DNA of 10,497 nt, taken from positions 1-10,497 of the forward strand of contig DHOU01000009.1 in assembly GCA_002409745.1 (NCBI GenBank). Direction: 5' to 3'. The position numbers were made by a program, and so were the translations under genes. Of the stretch, positions 1 to 7,841 are shown piece by piece (within the stretch, counting starts at the first letter, position 1; every line of letters begins with the position of its first letter). The notes under the pieces were generated by a model. The model was not told the DNA's origin and ran no database searches. It saw nothing but the letters and a program-made list of their open reading frames with translations. This DNA is from Bacteroidales bacterium UBA5382. GTDB lineage: Bacteria; Bacteroidota; Bacteroidia; Bacteroidales; Dysgonomonadaceae.

Positions 1-440
1 TTGACACCGGTAAACGAAATCACTACCGAATTACTGGTAATGCTCTCCGGATCAACGGATGCAGTATAAACAAAAGCCGATAAAGTGGTAAAGCTTTTTT
101 CTTCTCCGTATTGAACTGCGCCGTCATCGACATACGCGCGGTAACGATACGTTTTGTCCGGGGTCAATCCGACGAACTCAACTCCGAAATGATCTCCCGA
201 AGAGATGGTTCGAGGATGTTTTTCATACCCGTTTCCGTCATCCAGTTCTATCCCGTATTGAGAGATTGTGCCGGTTCCCTTATCCGTAATCTTGCCTTTA
301 CACATGGCCGTTATATCACTTATTTGCTACACGTCAAGCGTTTCCACCTGTGCCGGGCAATTCTCAGGCGCTTTATTATCACGGCACGACAAGAAAAAAA
401 ATAGCACCAATAAAAAGATAAGCACGCTGTTATTTTTCAT
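1..440 (-). pseudogene. Fibronectin-III-like surface lipoprotein, 5' part, interrupted by an amber stop and cut by the window edge
   Basis: Reading down from an ATG at 438-440 gives a lipoprotein signal peptide: MKNN, a hydrophobic run rich in L, V and F, then the lipobox FLSC with C19 as the expected lipidated cysteine. After 37 codons the frame meets TAG at 327-329, then stays open to the window edge for about 108 more codons. The part beyond the stop is clearly protein-like: it contains LTPDKTYRYRAYVDD followed by GEEKSFTT, the pattern of fibronectin-III-like repeats in Bacteroidota surface lipoproteins (Thr-Tyr-x-Tyr-Arg-Ala-Tyr, then x-Phe-Thr-Thr). A second such repeat seems to begin near the edge. 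The stop is therefore a lesion, a sequencing error, or less likely a recoded codon. The gene lies 160 bases beyond the last gene of the SusCD block and could be co-transcribed or separately controlled. The function would be surface binding or adhesion, but no ligand can be inferred. An internal ATG at 303-305 could only give a product lacking the export signal. Confidence 0.7.
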
Positions 441-460
441 TTGTAATGTTATAAAATAAA

Positions 461-579
461 TATGATTATCCGCTACTTGTCATAGAGGCTAAAGACCTCC
501 CCACCCCGATATTATAGCGAATCGGGATACGTGTTAAAAATATATCTCTAACCGATATAACATATCACGGATAATCATA
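461..579 (-). other. Structured intergenic element: 12-bp inverted repeat enclosing smaller hairpins
   Basis: TATGATTATCCG at 461-472 is exactly complementary to CGGATAATCATA at 568-579. Inside this 12-base closing stem lie up to three smaller stems: TATATC/GATATA (541-546 with 554-559), CCCGAT/ATCGGG (505-510 with 521-526), and GAGG/CCTC (485-488 with 496-499). Read on the minus strand, this is a cloverleaf-like fold of about 119 nt ending roughly 20 bases before the ATG at 440. It could be a structured 5' leader of the lipoprotein gene, a processed end of the upstream operon, or a small insertion with terminal inverted repeats. The flanking bases are AAA on both sides (458-460 and 580-582), which is too short and too AT-rich to prove a target duplication. 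I recognise no known riboswitch class. Confidence 0.45.
536..559 (-). terminator. Possible weak intrinsic terminator after the SusCD operon
   Basis: On the minus strand, about 40 bases after the stop of the CBM6-like gene, there is a 6-bp stem (554-559 with 541-546), a 7-base loop, and then five U residues at 540-536. The stem is almost all A-U, so it would be weak. It is also one arm of the larger structure at 461-579. It may end the operon transcript or only attenuate it. Confidence 0.3.
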
Positions 580-600
580 AAAGCAGATACTATGTACTCC

Positions 601-1656
601 CTATTTTTTGGTAAACTTCAAAATCCGGACATTATGCCCTCCCCCGAAATAATATTTAATCTTATGCCTTCCTTCCGTCAATGATAGAGTCAGCTTATCC
701 TGTGGGGAAGAAATCCATTTATAATTACCCCAACCGCCCGTATCGGGAACAGAGATGGGACCGGTCGCATCTACACCATCAACTTCAAGATGAAAACTTC
801 CGTTACCGCCAACAGCCGCAAATACCTCTACGCCGTATTCACCCGCATCTTGCACTTCCACAGTATATAACAACCATTCTCCTTCACCGGTATAACCGAC
901 GTTATCACCATTTCCCTCAATATCGACAGAAGCGCTTTGGTCATCGCCATTGTTCGCACGATAGTTATTATTCGTTCGGTTTTCCTTGTCATTATCGTGA
1001 AAAGCATATCCGTCACCACCTAAATCGAAATTCGCGGCCGGTAATTCATACGCTGCCGATGCGGAAAGGACATGAGGGTCTTTAAACGAACGCGTAAAAG
1101 CTACATCCACCGATATTTTTTTCTCTATATCGCCTATGCGATAAACAATATTGGTTAAACCTTCACTTACAACTGTAATTTCACCTCCTTCGTTTACAGT
1201 GGCCACATTCTGATTTTCCGAATGCCAGGAATAAGGCGGCATATCGTTCGCGTTTTCCGGCACAAACGTCACGTCGACGGTTTTCTTGTTTCCAGGGAGA
1301 AGTTCGAGGGATTCGTCGCTCAGAACTACATCTTGAAGCGGAATCCTCACCACAGCCGTAATTGGCACTTTTGTACTGACACCTGCTCCGGAAGCAATAA
1401 TACTGGTCGAGCCGGCGCCGACGGCTTCCACTAATCCGCCCGATGTAACGGTAGCCACCGCAAGGTCTTCACTCGTCCAATGATAGGTTCCTTCAGTAGG
1501 GCTGGCAGTAAGTTGAAACCGGTCGCCTACGAAAATTGACAGAGATTTTCTATTTACATAGATACTGTTTTCTTCAACCGGTTTATCGTAGTCGCCACAA
1601 CCGATAAAACCCATTAAAAGCGACCCCAAAATCAATATTATACATTTATTTTTCAT
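601..1656 (-). CDS. Lipoprotein with two bacterial Ig-like (BIg2) domains and a C-terminal CBM6-like carbohydrate-binding module
   Basis: This is a 351-residue protein, probably a surface glycan-binding lipoprotein. Residues 1-20 form a lipoprotein signal peptide with lipobox GFIGC (C20), followed by GDYD, whose acidic residues fit export to the cell surface. Two BIg2-like domains follow, at about 31-102 and 105-186. Each has the family's typical end: a W-x-S start to the core, then VATV, G, and a 'GxTxI' type strand. The C-terminal part, about 203-349, looks like CBM6: YAFHDND, then NYR, then VGYTGEGEWLLYTV, an AGEY strand, GSFHLEVDG, VPDTGGWGNY, and a final HNVRILKF strand. By analogy with CBM6, Y232, W309 and N342 are candidate ligand contacts; this is inference. 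CBM6 members bind beta-glucans, xylan or agar-type chains, so the ligand remains open. It is the last gene of the tight block, 24 bases after the DUF4361-type gene, and ends with TAG. No catalytic domain is present. Confidence 0.85.
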   Translation of the reverse strand: MKNKCIILILGSLLMGFIGCGDYDKPVEENSIYVNRKSLSIFVGDRFQLTASPTEGTYHWTSEDLAVATVTSGGLVEAVGAGSTSIIASGAGVSTKVPITAVVRIPLQDVVLSDESLELLPGNKKTVDVTFVPENANDMPPYSWHSENQNVATVNEGGEITVVSEGLTNIVYRIGDIEKKISVDVAFTRSFKDPHVLSASAAYELPAANFDLGGDGYAFHDNDKENRTNNNYRANNGDDQSASVDIEGNGDNVGYTGEGEWLLYTVEVQDAGEYGVEVFAAVGGNGSFHLEVDGVDATGPISVPDTGGWGNYKWISSPQDKLTLSLTEGRHKIKYYFGGGHNVRILKFTKK

Positions 1657-1680
1657 ATTTGATTCAATTTTATTTTGTTC

Positions 1681-2655
1681 TTACTCCATTCTTTTCAACG
1701 TCTCCTTTATCGTGATCCAGTTATCCCAAACCTCAGGAGTAGTCGTGGTAGCACGGCTTTTCAAGGTGCGGTAACGATAATACAGGTAAAACCGCTTGAC
1801 GATTTTAGTGTCTGCATACGTTTTCGCCTCTTCATATCTATTCCATTCCTCTCCCCCGTCGAGTTGCTCGATTTGTATCGTCCCATAAGGAGTGATCCGT
1901 ACCTGATTCTTTTCATCTATCGTAAGAATAATCGAATATTTTTGAATATCCTGAACGGTGGCCGTTTTGATGGTTTGGGTATTGCTTCCGGCATACAAGC
2001 GAACGGAATTTTTTGTCAACGGACGAACCAGTTTAGAGGTGGAGACGCCCAGATTATTTCCATCCTCGCTTAACACGTTACCTTTCAACTGATAATACGT
2101 ATCGTTGAGCTGCTCGGCATAATCATTCTTTATCGTAACACGAAACAGTACAGCCGATTTTTCTTTATTGACCTCGTACTTGGATGTACTTTTAATGGAG
2201 AGCGGTATAAAGTAGATCGAATCGGGCGACAATCCTCCTATTTGGACCGTAATGGGCACCTTTACGTATTGGTCGGGATTGTTCGCCGGAAATACCACAC
2301 GAGTCGTCCCAAGCTGGAACTTTTCCTCCGGCAGGAGGCGGGCGTATTTGGAATAATCGATATCGAAGTTCGACCGATTGTATTTGTCGAACAAGACTTC
2401 ATCCGGCTCCAGTTCAACGATAAATTCATCCGGATTGGATAAGGATCCTCCGCAGCCGACGGATAAGTACGAAGTAATGGCTCCTTCTTCCGTAATGGCC
2501 TCCAGGTCATATTCCGCCGAAAACACATTATCCGTATTTTCACTCAACAGGTAAATCATATATTTATAATGTTCTCTTACCGAAAAATCCTCTTCATTGC
2601 ACGCTGTCAGGCAAAAAAGCAGAAAAGCAGAGAAAAAGCATATATTTTTTTTCAT
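1681..2655 (-). CDS. DUF1735/DUF4361-type surface lipoprotein of a SusCD locus
   Basis: This 324-residue lipoprotein is probably an accessory surface glycan-binding protein. The signal peptide ends in the lipobox CLTAC (C19) and is followed by NEEDF; an acidic run just after the cysteine is the kind of signal that sends Bacteroidota lipoproteins to the outer face of the outer membrane. Residues about 45-175 fit DUF1735: VGCGGS near 66-71, EPDEVLFDKYN, YSKYARLLPEE, and LSPDSIYFIPLSI, with the strand-rich pattern of that family. Residues about 185-318 fit DUF4361: DTYYQLKG, PLTKNSVRLYAG, then RFYLYYRYR and a WDNW motif. The family assignment rests on recalled sequence pattern, not on a search. 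The DUF1735 module is also found in front of some GH18-like proteins, but no hydrolase domain follows here. The start is ATG at 2653-2655, 42 bases after the susD stop. Its upstream leader is identical over 17 bases, start codon included, to that of the first operon gene. Confidence 0.8.
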   Translation of the reverse strand: MKKNICFFSAFLLFCLTACNEEDFSVREHYKYMIYLLSENTDNVFSAEYDLEAITEEGAITSYLSVGCGGSLSNPDEFIVELEPDEVLFDKYNRSNFDIDYSKYARLLPEEKFQLGTTRVVFPANNPDQYVKVPITVQIGGLSPDSIYFIPLSIKSTSKYEVNKEKSAVLFRVTIKNDYAEQLNDTYYQLKGNVLSEDGNNLGVSTSKLVRPLTKNSVRLYAGSNTQTIKTATVQDIQKYSIILTIDEKNQVRITPYGTIQIEQLDGGEEWNRYEEAKTYADTKIVKRFYLYYRYRTLKSRATTTTPEVWDNWITIKETLKRME

Positions 2656-2697
2656 ACATTTAGTTTTTAATTATTTTTTTATACTCCATGTCCGCGT

Positions 2698-4692
2698 TTA
2701 ATCTTCCCAGCCCGGATTCTGATCCAAATCCGGAACTTTTCTTATCTCATCCAAAGAGATCGGCAAGAAAATCAGTTTTTTATCCACAATCCTATTCCGC
2801 GCTTTTGAATGGTTCAAGTGTACCCGATAATAGAAGCTCTCCTTGCCGGCATCGGTGTCCATGCCCTTGAAAGGTTCATTTTCCGTTTCTTCATAAATAC
2901 CCCAGCGGCGCACATCATAATACCGCCTGTTCTCGAACAAGAACTCGATCATCCGTTCCCGTTCGATCAGTTTTTGTACTGTTTCGGGCGAAGCGAGTTC
3001 CGCCTCGGTTAACCCAGGCAAGCCGGCACGAAAGCGCACCTGGTTGAAAGCGGAACGTATTTCTTCCACATCTCGAGTAAAAGTATATTCGTTTCCGCTT
3101 ACCGTATCGGTCAACGTATAACTCGTCGTCAGGTTATTCAACGCTTCGGCGTAGGAAAGCAGTATTTCCGCATAACGGATGATAGGGAAAGGTTTATCGA
3201 TACGGGCGGCTCCTTCCCCCGCCCATGCATCGTCGGGATGAATATACTTGCGCAGTACATAGCCCGTAATAGGATAATTATCGACATTCCCCTGATTGCT
3301 TTCTTTTCCCCCGTTGCCATCCTTGTAATATGTTACGACAATATTCTTCCTGGCCGTTTCGGAAGTGGTGCTTGCCGTCCAGAAACATTCGCTGAAACCA
3401 ATACTGGCATAAAAACGCATTTCCCTGTTAACATACATCTTATTGATTGAATTTTTAAGAAGATATCCGGAAAATGTTTTATCGCTTCCGCCCATAAATC
3501 CTTCTTCCGAATACGGATATTCCAGGCTCGAATTGCCTATGTCACGCCCGTCCGCCATATAATAGGCATCTATTACTTTCTGGGTTACTCCCATTCCGTT
3601 CCAACCGCCCATAATTGCGACGGGAAATGAATGTCGCGTATAATCCAAAACATTTCCGGACATTCTCCCCCAAACAAACTCCTTATTCTGGGACCCGAGC
3701 GATTCGCCATTGAACATATAGGAATACGAACGGAACGGATCGATCCCGCCGGCTCCGTCGGGAAACGGTGCGGACGGTACATTAGCGGGTAGCGGGGGAG
3801 TATCTCCCTGCTTCTCGATCGTATGCAGTTTGTAAATGCCCATATCCATGACCCGCTTTGCAGCAAGAGCGGCCAAAGCCCATTTCTTCTCGTCATACGT
3901 TTGAGAAATATATTGCGCACCGTCGGTTTTACGCTTCCAGTCGCCAAAATAGATCCGGGCAGCACTTTGTCCGTTATACAAAGGACTGGCGGCTTGCAGG
4001 CGTAACCGCGATATCAATCCGTAGGCAGCGCCTTTGGTAGGCCGCCCAAAAAAATTGATCGCTACTTCCACGGGGAGGTATTGAGCCGCTTTTTCCAATT
4101 CCCCGCAAATATATTCGATACACTCGTCGTACGTGGCCCTGTGGGTATTATAATATTCCGGCCCTTCATTATTTTCCAGTACGTTATCATCCAAAAGAAT
4201 GGCTGGCCCATACTGCATAAACAAGTGATAATAAGCGTAGGCGCGCATAAAATAGACATAGCCCAACAAGTCTCTCTTGTCCGTCGCGGTCATGTCTTGG
4301 GCTTCGTCCATACGCGCCAGAATGGTATTCGATTTACGAATAATCTGGTACATTCCTCCCCAAATATCCATGCCGTACAGATTGTTCGGTTTCACCTCTC
4401 CTAGAACGAAAGCCATTCCATGAAATTCACCGGTACCGAAAAGAGTAAAACCTTCATCCGTCGCAAAAGGGCCTGGTGTATAATTGTTTCCAAAAATTCT
4501 TCCTTCATCGGGAAAATAGGCCGCCGTTCCCCACACATATTTTTCCAGGTTCCGCTTATTACTGAAAATGGAATCCTGCTGAAGCGTTTCATTGAAGAAA
4601 TAATCATCCGTATCCAAAAAATCACATGATTGGAAAAGCGGAAAGAAAGCGAGCAAAAACAAAACAGTTAAGTATATTATTCTATTATTCAT
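2698..4692 (-). CDS. susD-like: SusD-family (RagB/SusD) outer-membrane glycan-binding lipoprotein
   Basis: SusD proteins sit as a lid on their SusC partner at the cell surface and hand over bound oligosaccharides. The 664-residue product starts with a signal peptide and lipobox FQSC (C23), then DFLDTDDYF, the typical SusD mature N-terminus. The middle carries helical TPR-like sequence such as GYVYFMRAYAYYHLFMQYG, a SusD hallmark. The C-terminal RagB/SusD domain shows RYAEILLSYAEALN, then at about 577-597 ERERMIEFLFENRRYYDVRRW, and ends in LDQNPGWED, the usual 'QNPGY/W' tail. At 664 residues it is at the long end of the family's range, which commonly lies near 500-650. It begins 11 bases after the susC-like stop, the usual tight pairing. 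The substrate cannot be deduced from sequence alone. I see no truncation or frameshift. Confidence 0.96.
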   Translation of the reverse strand: MNNRIIYLTVLFLLAFFPLFQSCDFLDTDDYFFNETLQQDSIFSNKRNLEKYVWGTAAYFPDEGRIFGNNYTPGPFATDEGFTLFGTGEFHGMAFVLGEVKPNNLYGMDIWGGMYQIIRKSNTILARMDEAQDMTATDKRDLLGYVYFMRAYAYYHLFMQYGPAILLDDNVLENNEGPEYYNTHRATYDECIEYICGELEKAAQYLPVEVAINFFGRPTKGAAYGLISRLRLQAASPLYNGQSAARIYFGDWKRKTDGAQYISQTYDEKKWALAALAAKRVMDMGIYKLHTIEKQGDTPPLPANVPSAPFPDGAGGIDPFRSYSYMFNGESLGSQNKEFVWGRMSGNVLDYTRHSFPVAIMGGWNGMGVTQKVIDAYYMADGRDIGNSSLEYPYSEEGFMGGSDKTFSGYLLKNSINKMYVNREMRFYASIGFSECFWTASTTSETARKNIVVTYYKDGNGGKESNQGNVDNYPITGYVLRKYIHPDDAWAGEGAARIDKPFPIIRYAEILLSYAEALNNLTTSYTLTDTVSGNEYTFTRDVEEIRSAFNQVRFRAGLPGLTEAELASPETVQKLIERERMIEFLFENRRYYDVRRWGIYEETENEPFKGMDTDAGKESFYYRVHLNHSKARNRIVDKKLIFLPISLDEIRKVPDLDQNPGWED

Positions 4693-4703
4693 ATCTATAT
4701 AAG

Positions 4704-7700
4704 TTAGAAATTAAGATAAACCTGAAACGTTAAGCGGGCAGGAATAGGATAGGCGCGTCCGTTTTGATGTGCCTGTTCCGGATCCCACAGATCGACCTGA
4801 TCCCATACATATAAATTATTGCCTACGACTTGCAAATCTATGGAAGTGAGCCCTAAAGCCTGAAAGGCTTTATTTTTCCAATTATAATTGAGGGTAATTT
4901 CCTGCAGGCGGAGGTATTTGCTATTGCCCTTCCAAAAAGTGGATAGCTGCGAATTGTTTGCATTATACCCATACGAAAGACGCGGAAAACGGGCATTCGG
5001 ATTTTCCGTTGCAGGGTCTCCCGAGTAGGATGCGGGTGTCCAGTGGTTTTTGGGATCGGCAAGGATGGTCAAGACATTTCCGGCTTCCTGTCCATGAAAC
5101 GGGGTATATCCAATACCGTTCGTTTGCCAGCTATAACCGTCCCAGTAGGTATATCCCACGTGAAAGAAGTCGGTATCGCCCGTTCCTTTAAAAAGAATGC
5201 CGACCGTGAGGTCCTTGTAACGAAAATCGGCGCCGAAACCATACATTAAACGGGGATACGTCGGATAAGACAAAACAACCTGGTCGTCCGTGTTAATTTG
5301 TCCGTCGCCGTTCACATCCTTATATTTGATATCTCCGGGCATCACCTTAAACCCGCCGAAACTTTGCTTGGGACTGCTCTTCACATCCTGTTCATCCTTG
5401 AACAGGCCGCTTGCGATATATCCTCTGATGACATTCACCGGGAAATTGGAATATCGCTGGTAGTTATATTTCGGGTAGGCCTGCTCCCAATTCTCTATTT
5501 CATTGGTAGAATAGGTAAAGTTTCCCCGCAAGGTAAGCGAGAGGTCTTTCCTGAAGTCATGGGTATAGGAAATATTGCCGTCGGACCCCCAACTCTTCAT
5601 TTTTCCCACGTTGCCGTAAGGTAAATTAACCAATCCTACATAGTTGGGGATTTGTGCCCGTTGTTGGAAAATCCCGTCGCGCCGGTCCTGGAAAAAGTCG
5701 AGGACGAAAGAGACTTTTTCATGAAACAGCCGCCCCTCTATCCCGATATCGGATTTGATGGATTTTTCCCACATCAGGTTGTCGGCGCCTATAACGGTTT
5801 CCTGTATACCGCCTTCGGTGCCGCCCCAGCCGGCGGGAGCGTTTTCATTAATACGGGTGATATAGGGAAAGCGGGTTCCCGAAATTTGGTCATTTCCCAC
5901 AGAACCGTGCGAAGCCCGTATCTTAAAGAAATTCAACCACGACAAGTGGTCTTTCATCCATTTGTAATTCGTGGGTACCCAACCTCCGGCAATAGAAGGG
6001 AAGAACCCGAAACGGCGCCCGGCCTGGAAGTTTTCCGAACCGGTATAGCCGAAGTTTACATCCAGCAGATACGTATCCTTATAACCATACGTCATCCGGC
6101 TCGAAATCCCCTGGTATCGCTTGGGAGCAGCCGCAAGGTTCCAGTCGACACCCGTGATATCCTGGGTTTTCTTGGAATCGCTCATATAATAGTACACCAA
6201 TGCCGAAAGGCGGTGATCTTCCCGAATGATTTTTTCATAATTCAAGGTCGATTCAAAATGGTATTTCCGGTATTGGTTCTGCCCATAACCATAGTTGGCC
6301 GCAATCTTATTCACCTTTTTGGCAATCTGTAGTTTTCCGTTCACGTCCCGTGAAGAAGCATAATATAATTCGGGAAGCACATACCGCCGTTCCGAAAACC
6401 AACTTTGCGTATCGAATGCGCCCTGCGCCCTTATCTTCAATCCCTTGGTGATAAATGACAAATCCTGGTTCAACGCCAGCGTAGCTTTGGCTAAATTCGA
6501 CTCGTCGGAGGTAATTCCCGTATAATTGATCATGACATAAGGCGAATAATAATTACCTGCCCCCCATGCCGGCAGGTGGCCGGTTGAGTAAACCGTAGGG
6601 ATCAGAAGCGGCGTCAGGTTCGACTGTGCTTGCCAAATATAATTCGTTGTGGCGATACCCGGCATCTTATTGCGGGTCAGGTAACCGTCCACACCAAAAA
6701 AGATCTTAGTCGTTTTGGTTAGGTTGACATCCAGGTTCGTCCGATAAGAATACGTATTATAACCCATATCAACTTTATAGAGGCTGCTTTTATCCTGTTT
6801 ATAAGCCGCCGTCTCATTCGACATCCCCAAGCTGAAAAAATAGGTCGCAATTTCACCGCCGCCTTGTGCGCTTAGGTAATAGGTTTTCTGGTAACTTACC
6901 GGATTTACGATTTCTTTTTGCCAGTCCACATCCGGAAACAGATCCTTATCCAAACCATATTGGATCGTTTGCATATCGCGTTCGGTGTAGAGAGGTTCGT
7001 CTTCCCGCACCACACGGGCTTCATTGGCTAATCGGGCATAATCATACGCATGCATATAATTGGGCATCTTTTGTAATTTGGCAATCGTATAGTTGACCCG
7101 CGCATTGATTTTCAATTTACCCGTAAAGCCACGTTTTGTATTTACCAGCACGACTCCGTTAGCTCCTCTGACCCCGTAAACGGCGGTTGCCGATGCATCC
7201 TTAAGGATGGAAAAGCTTTCTACATCTGCAGGGTCGATCGAGTTAAGATTGCCTTCCAACCCGTCTATAAGCACCAAAGCCGAACTGTTCGCTCCGAAAG
7301 TACTGATTCCGCGTATCCAAAATTCCGATATATTTTTACCCGGTTCCCCACTCGTTTGCATAGTAATTACCCCCGGCATACGCCCCCCGATTATATTCGC
7401 CATTGAGGTGGCCGGAACTTGCAACTCTTGCGCATCGATGCTGCTGATCGCGCCTACCGTACTGATTTTACGTTGTACGCTACCCAAAGCCGTCACCACC
7501 ACTTCTTCAATGGCTGTCGTTTTTTCCTTTAAGATGATTATCAGGTCTTTTACTTCATTTTCCACTCTATATTCGAGATTATCATAGCCTATGAAACTAA
7601 AAACAATTATCTCCCCTTTCGAAGCCCGGATCGTAAACCGCCCTTCGACATCCGACAGGGTACCGAGCCCGGGACGGTCTTTTACATAAATACTGGTTCC

Positions 7701-7814
7701 GGGTAAGGGTTCACCCTTTTCCTCCTGAACGATCCCCGATACCGTTAAATTCTGCTGTGCATAAGCCGGAATTACCAGGCAAAGCGACAAACAAGCAATC
7801 AATATATTCTTCAT
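4704..7814 (-). CDS. susC-like: SusC/RagA-family TonB-linked outer-membrane transporter
   Basis: This is the import channel of the locus: a 22-strand TonB-dependent barrel that takes oligosaccharides into the periplasm using energy passed on by TonB-ExbBD. The 1036-residue product begins with a Sec signal peptide ending AYAQ (about residue 20). A CarboxypepD_reg-like domain follows at about 24-97, with GTSIYVKD and the FSFIGYDN strand. Next comes a TonB box, EEVVVTALG, near 103-111, and a plug domain at about 115-228 with WIRGIS, LVLIDGLEG, SILKDASATAVYGVRGANGV and NTKRG, the SusC signature. The rest is barrel and ends in an aromatic residue (QVYLNF), as expected for recognition by the BAM machinery. 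There is no extra N-terminal signalling domain, so this is not the kind that controls an anti-sigma factor directly. It starts 27 bases after the NHL gene and is followed by the SusD gene after 11 bases. It appears intact and of normal length. Confidence 0.97.
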   Translation of the reverse strand: MKNILIACLSLCLVIPAYAQQNLTVSGIVQEEKGEPLPGTSIYVKDRPGLGTLSDVEGRFTIRASKGEIIVFSFIGYDNLEYRVENEVKDLIIILKEKTTAIEEVVVTALGSVQRKISTVGAISSIDAQELQVPATSMANIIGGRMPGVITMQTSGEPGKNISEFWIRGISTFGANSSALVLIDGLEGNLNSIDPADVESFSILKDASATAVYGVRGANGVVLVNTKRGFTGKLKINARVNYTIAKLQKMPNYMHAYDYARLANEARVVREDEPLYTERDMQTIQYGLDKDLFPDVDWQKEIVNPVSYQKTYYLSAQGGGEIATYFFSLGMSNETAAYKQDKSSLYKVDMGYNTYSYRTNLDVNLTKTTKIFFGVDGYLTRNKMPGIATTNYIWQAQSNLTPLLIPTVYSTGHLPAWGAGNYYSPYVMINYTGITSDESNLAKATLALNQDLSFITKGLKIRAQGAFDTQSWFSERRYVLPELYYASSRDVNGKLQIAKKVNKIAANYGYGQNQYRKYHFESTLNYEKIIREDHRLSALVYYYMSDSKKTQDITGVDWNLAAAPKRYQGISSRMTYGYKDTYLLDVNFGYTGSENFQAGRRFGFFPSIAGGWVPTNYKWMKDHLSWLNFFKIRASHGSVGNDQISGTRFPYITRINENAPAGWGGTEGGIQETVIGADNLMWEKSIKSDIGIEGRLFHEKVSFVLDFFQDRRDGIFQQRAQIPNYVGLVNLPYGNVGKMKSWGSDGNISYTHDFRKDLSLTLRGNFTYSTNEIENWEQAYPKYNYQRYSNFPVNVIRGYIASGLFKDEQDVKSSPKQSFGGFKVMPGDIKYKDVNGDGQINTDDQVVLSYPTYPRLMYGFGADFRYKDLTVGILFKGTGDTDFFHVGYTYWDGYSWQTNGIGYTPFHGQEAGNVLTILADPKNHWTPASYSGDPATENPNARFPRLSYGYNANNSQLSTFWKGNSKYLRLQEITLNYNWKNKAFQALGLTSIDLQVVGNNLYVWDQVDLWDPEQAHQNGRAYPIPARLTFQVYLNF

Positions 7815-7841
7815 AATTTATATAATTTATAGTTATCCAGC

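Noticed and set aside
111..404. Plus-strand open frame of 97 codons near the left edge
   Set aside because: It runs antisense to the interrupted lipoprotein gene, whose lipobox and fibronectin-III-like pattern make the minus strand the coding one.
5652..6332. Plus-strand open frame of 226 codons
   Set aside because: It lies wholly antisense to the intact SusC gene, has no recognisable domain, and is a shadow of that gene's codon use.
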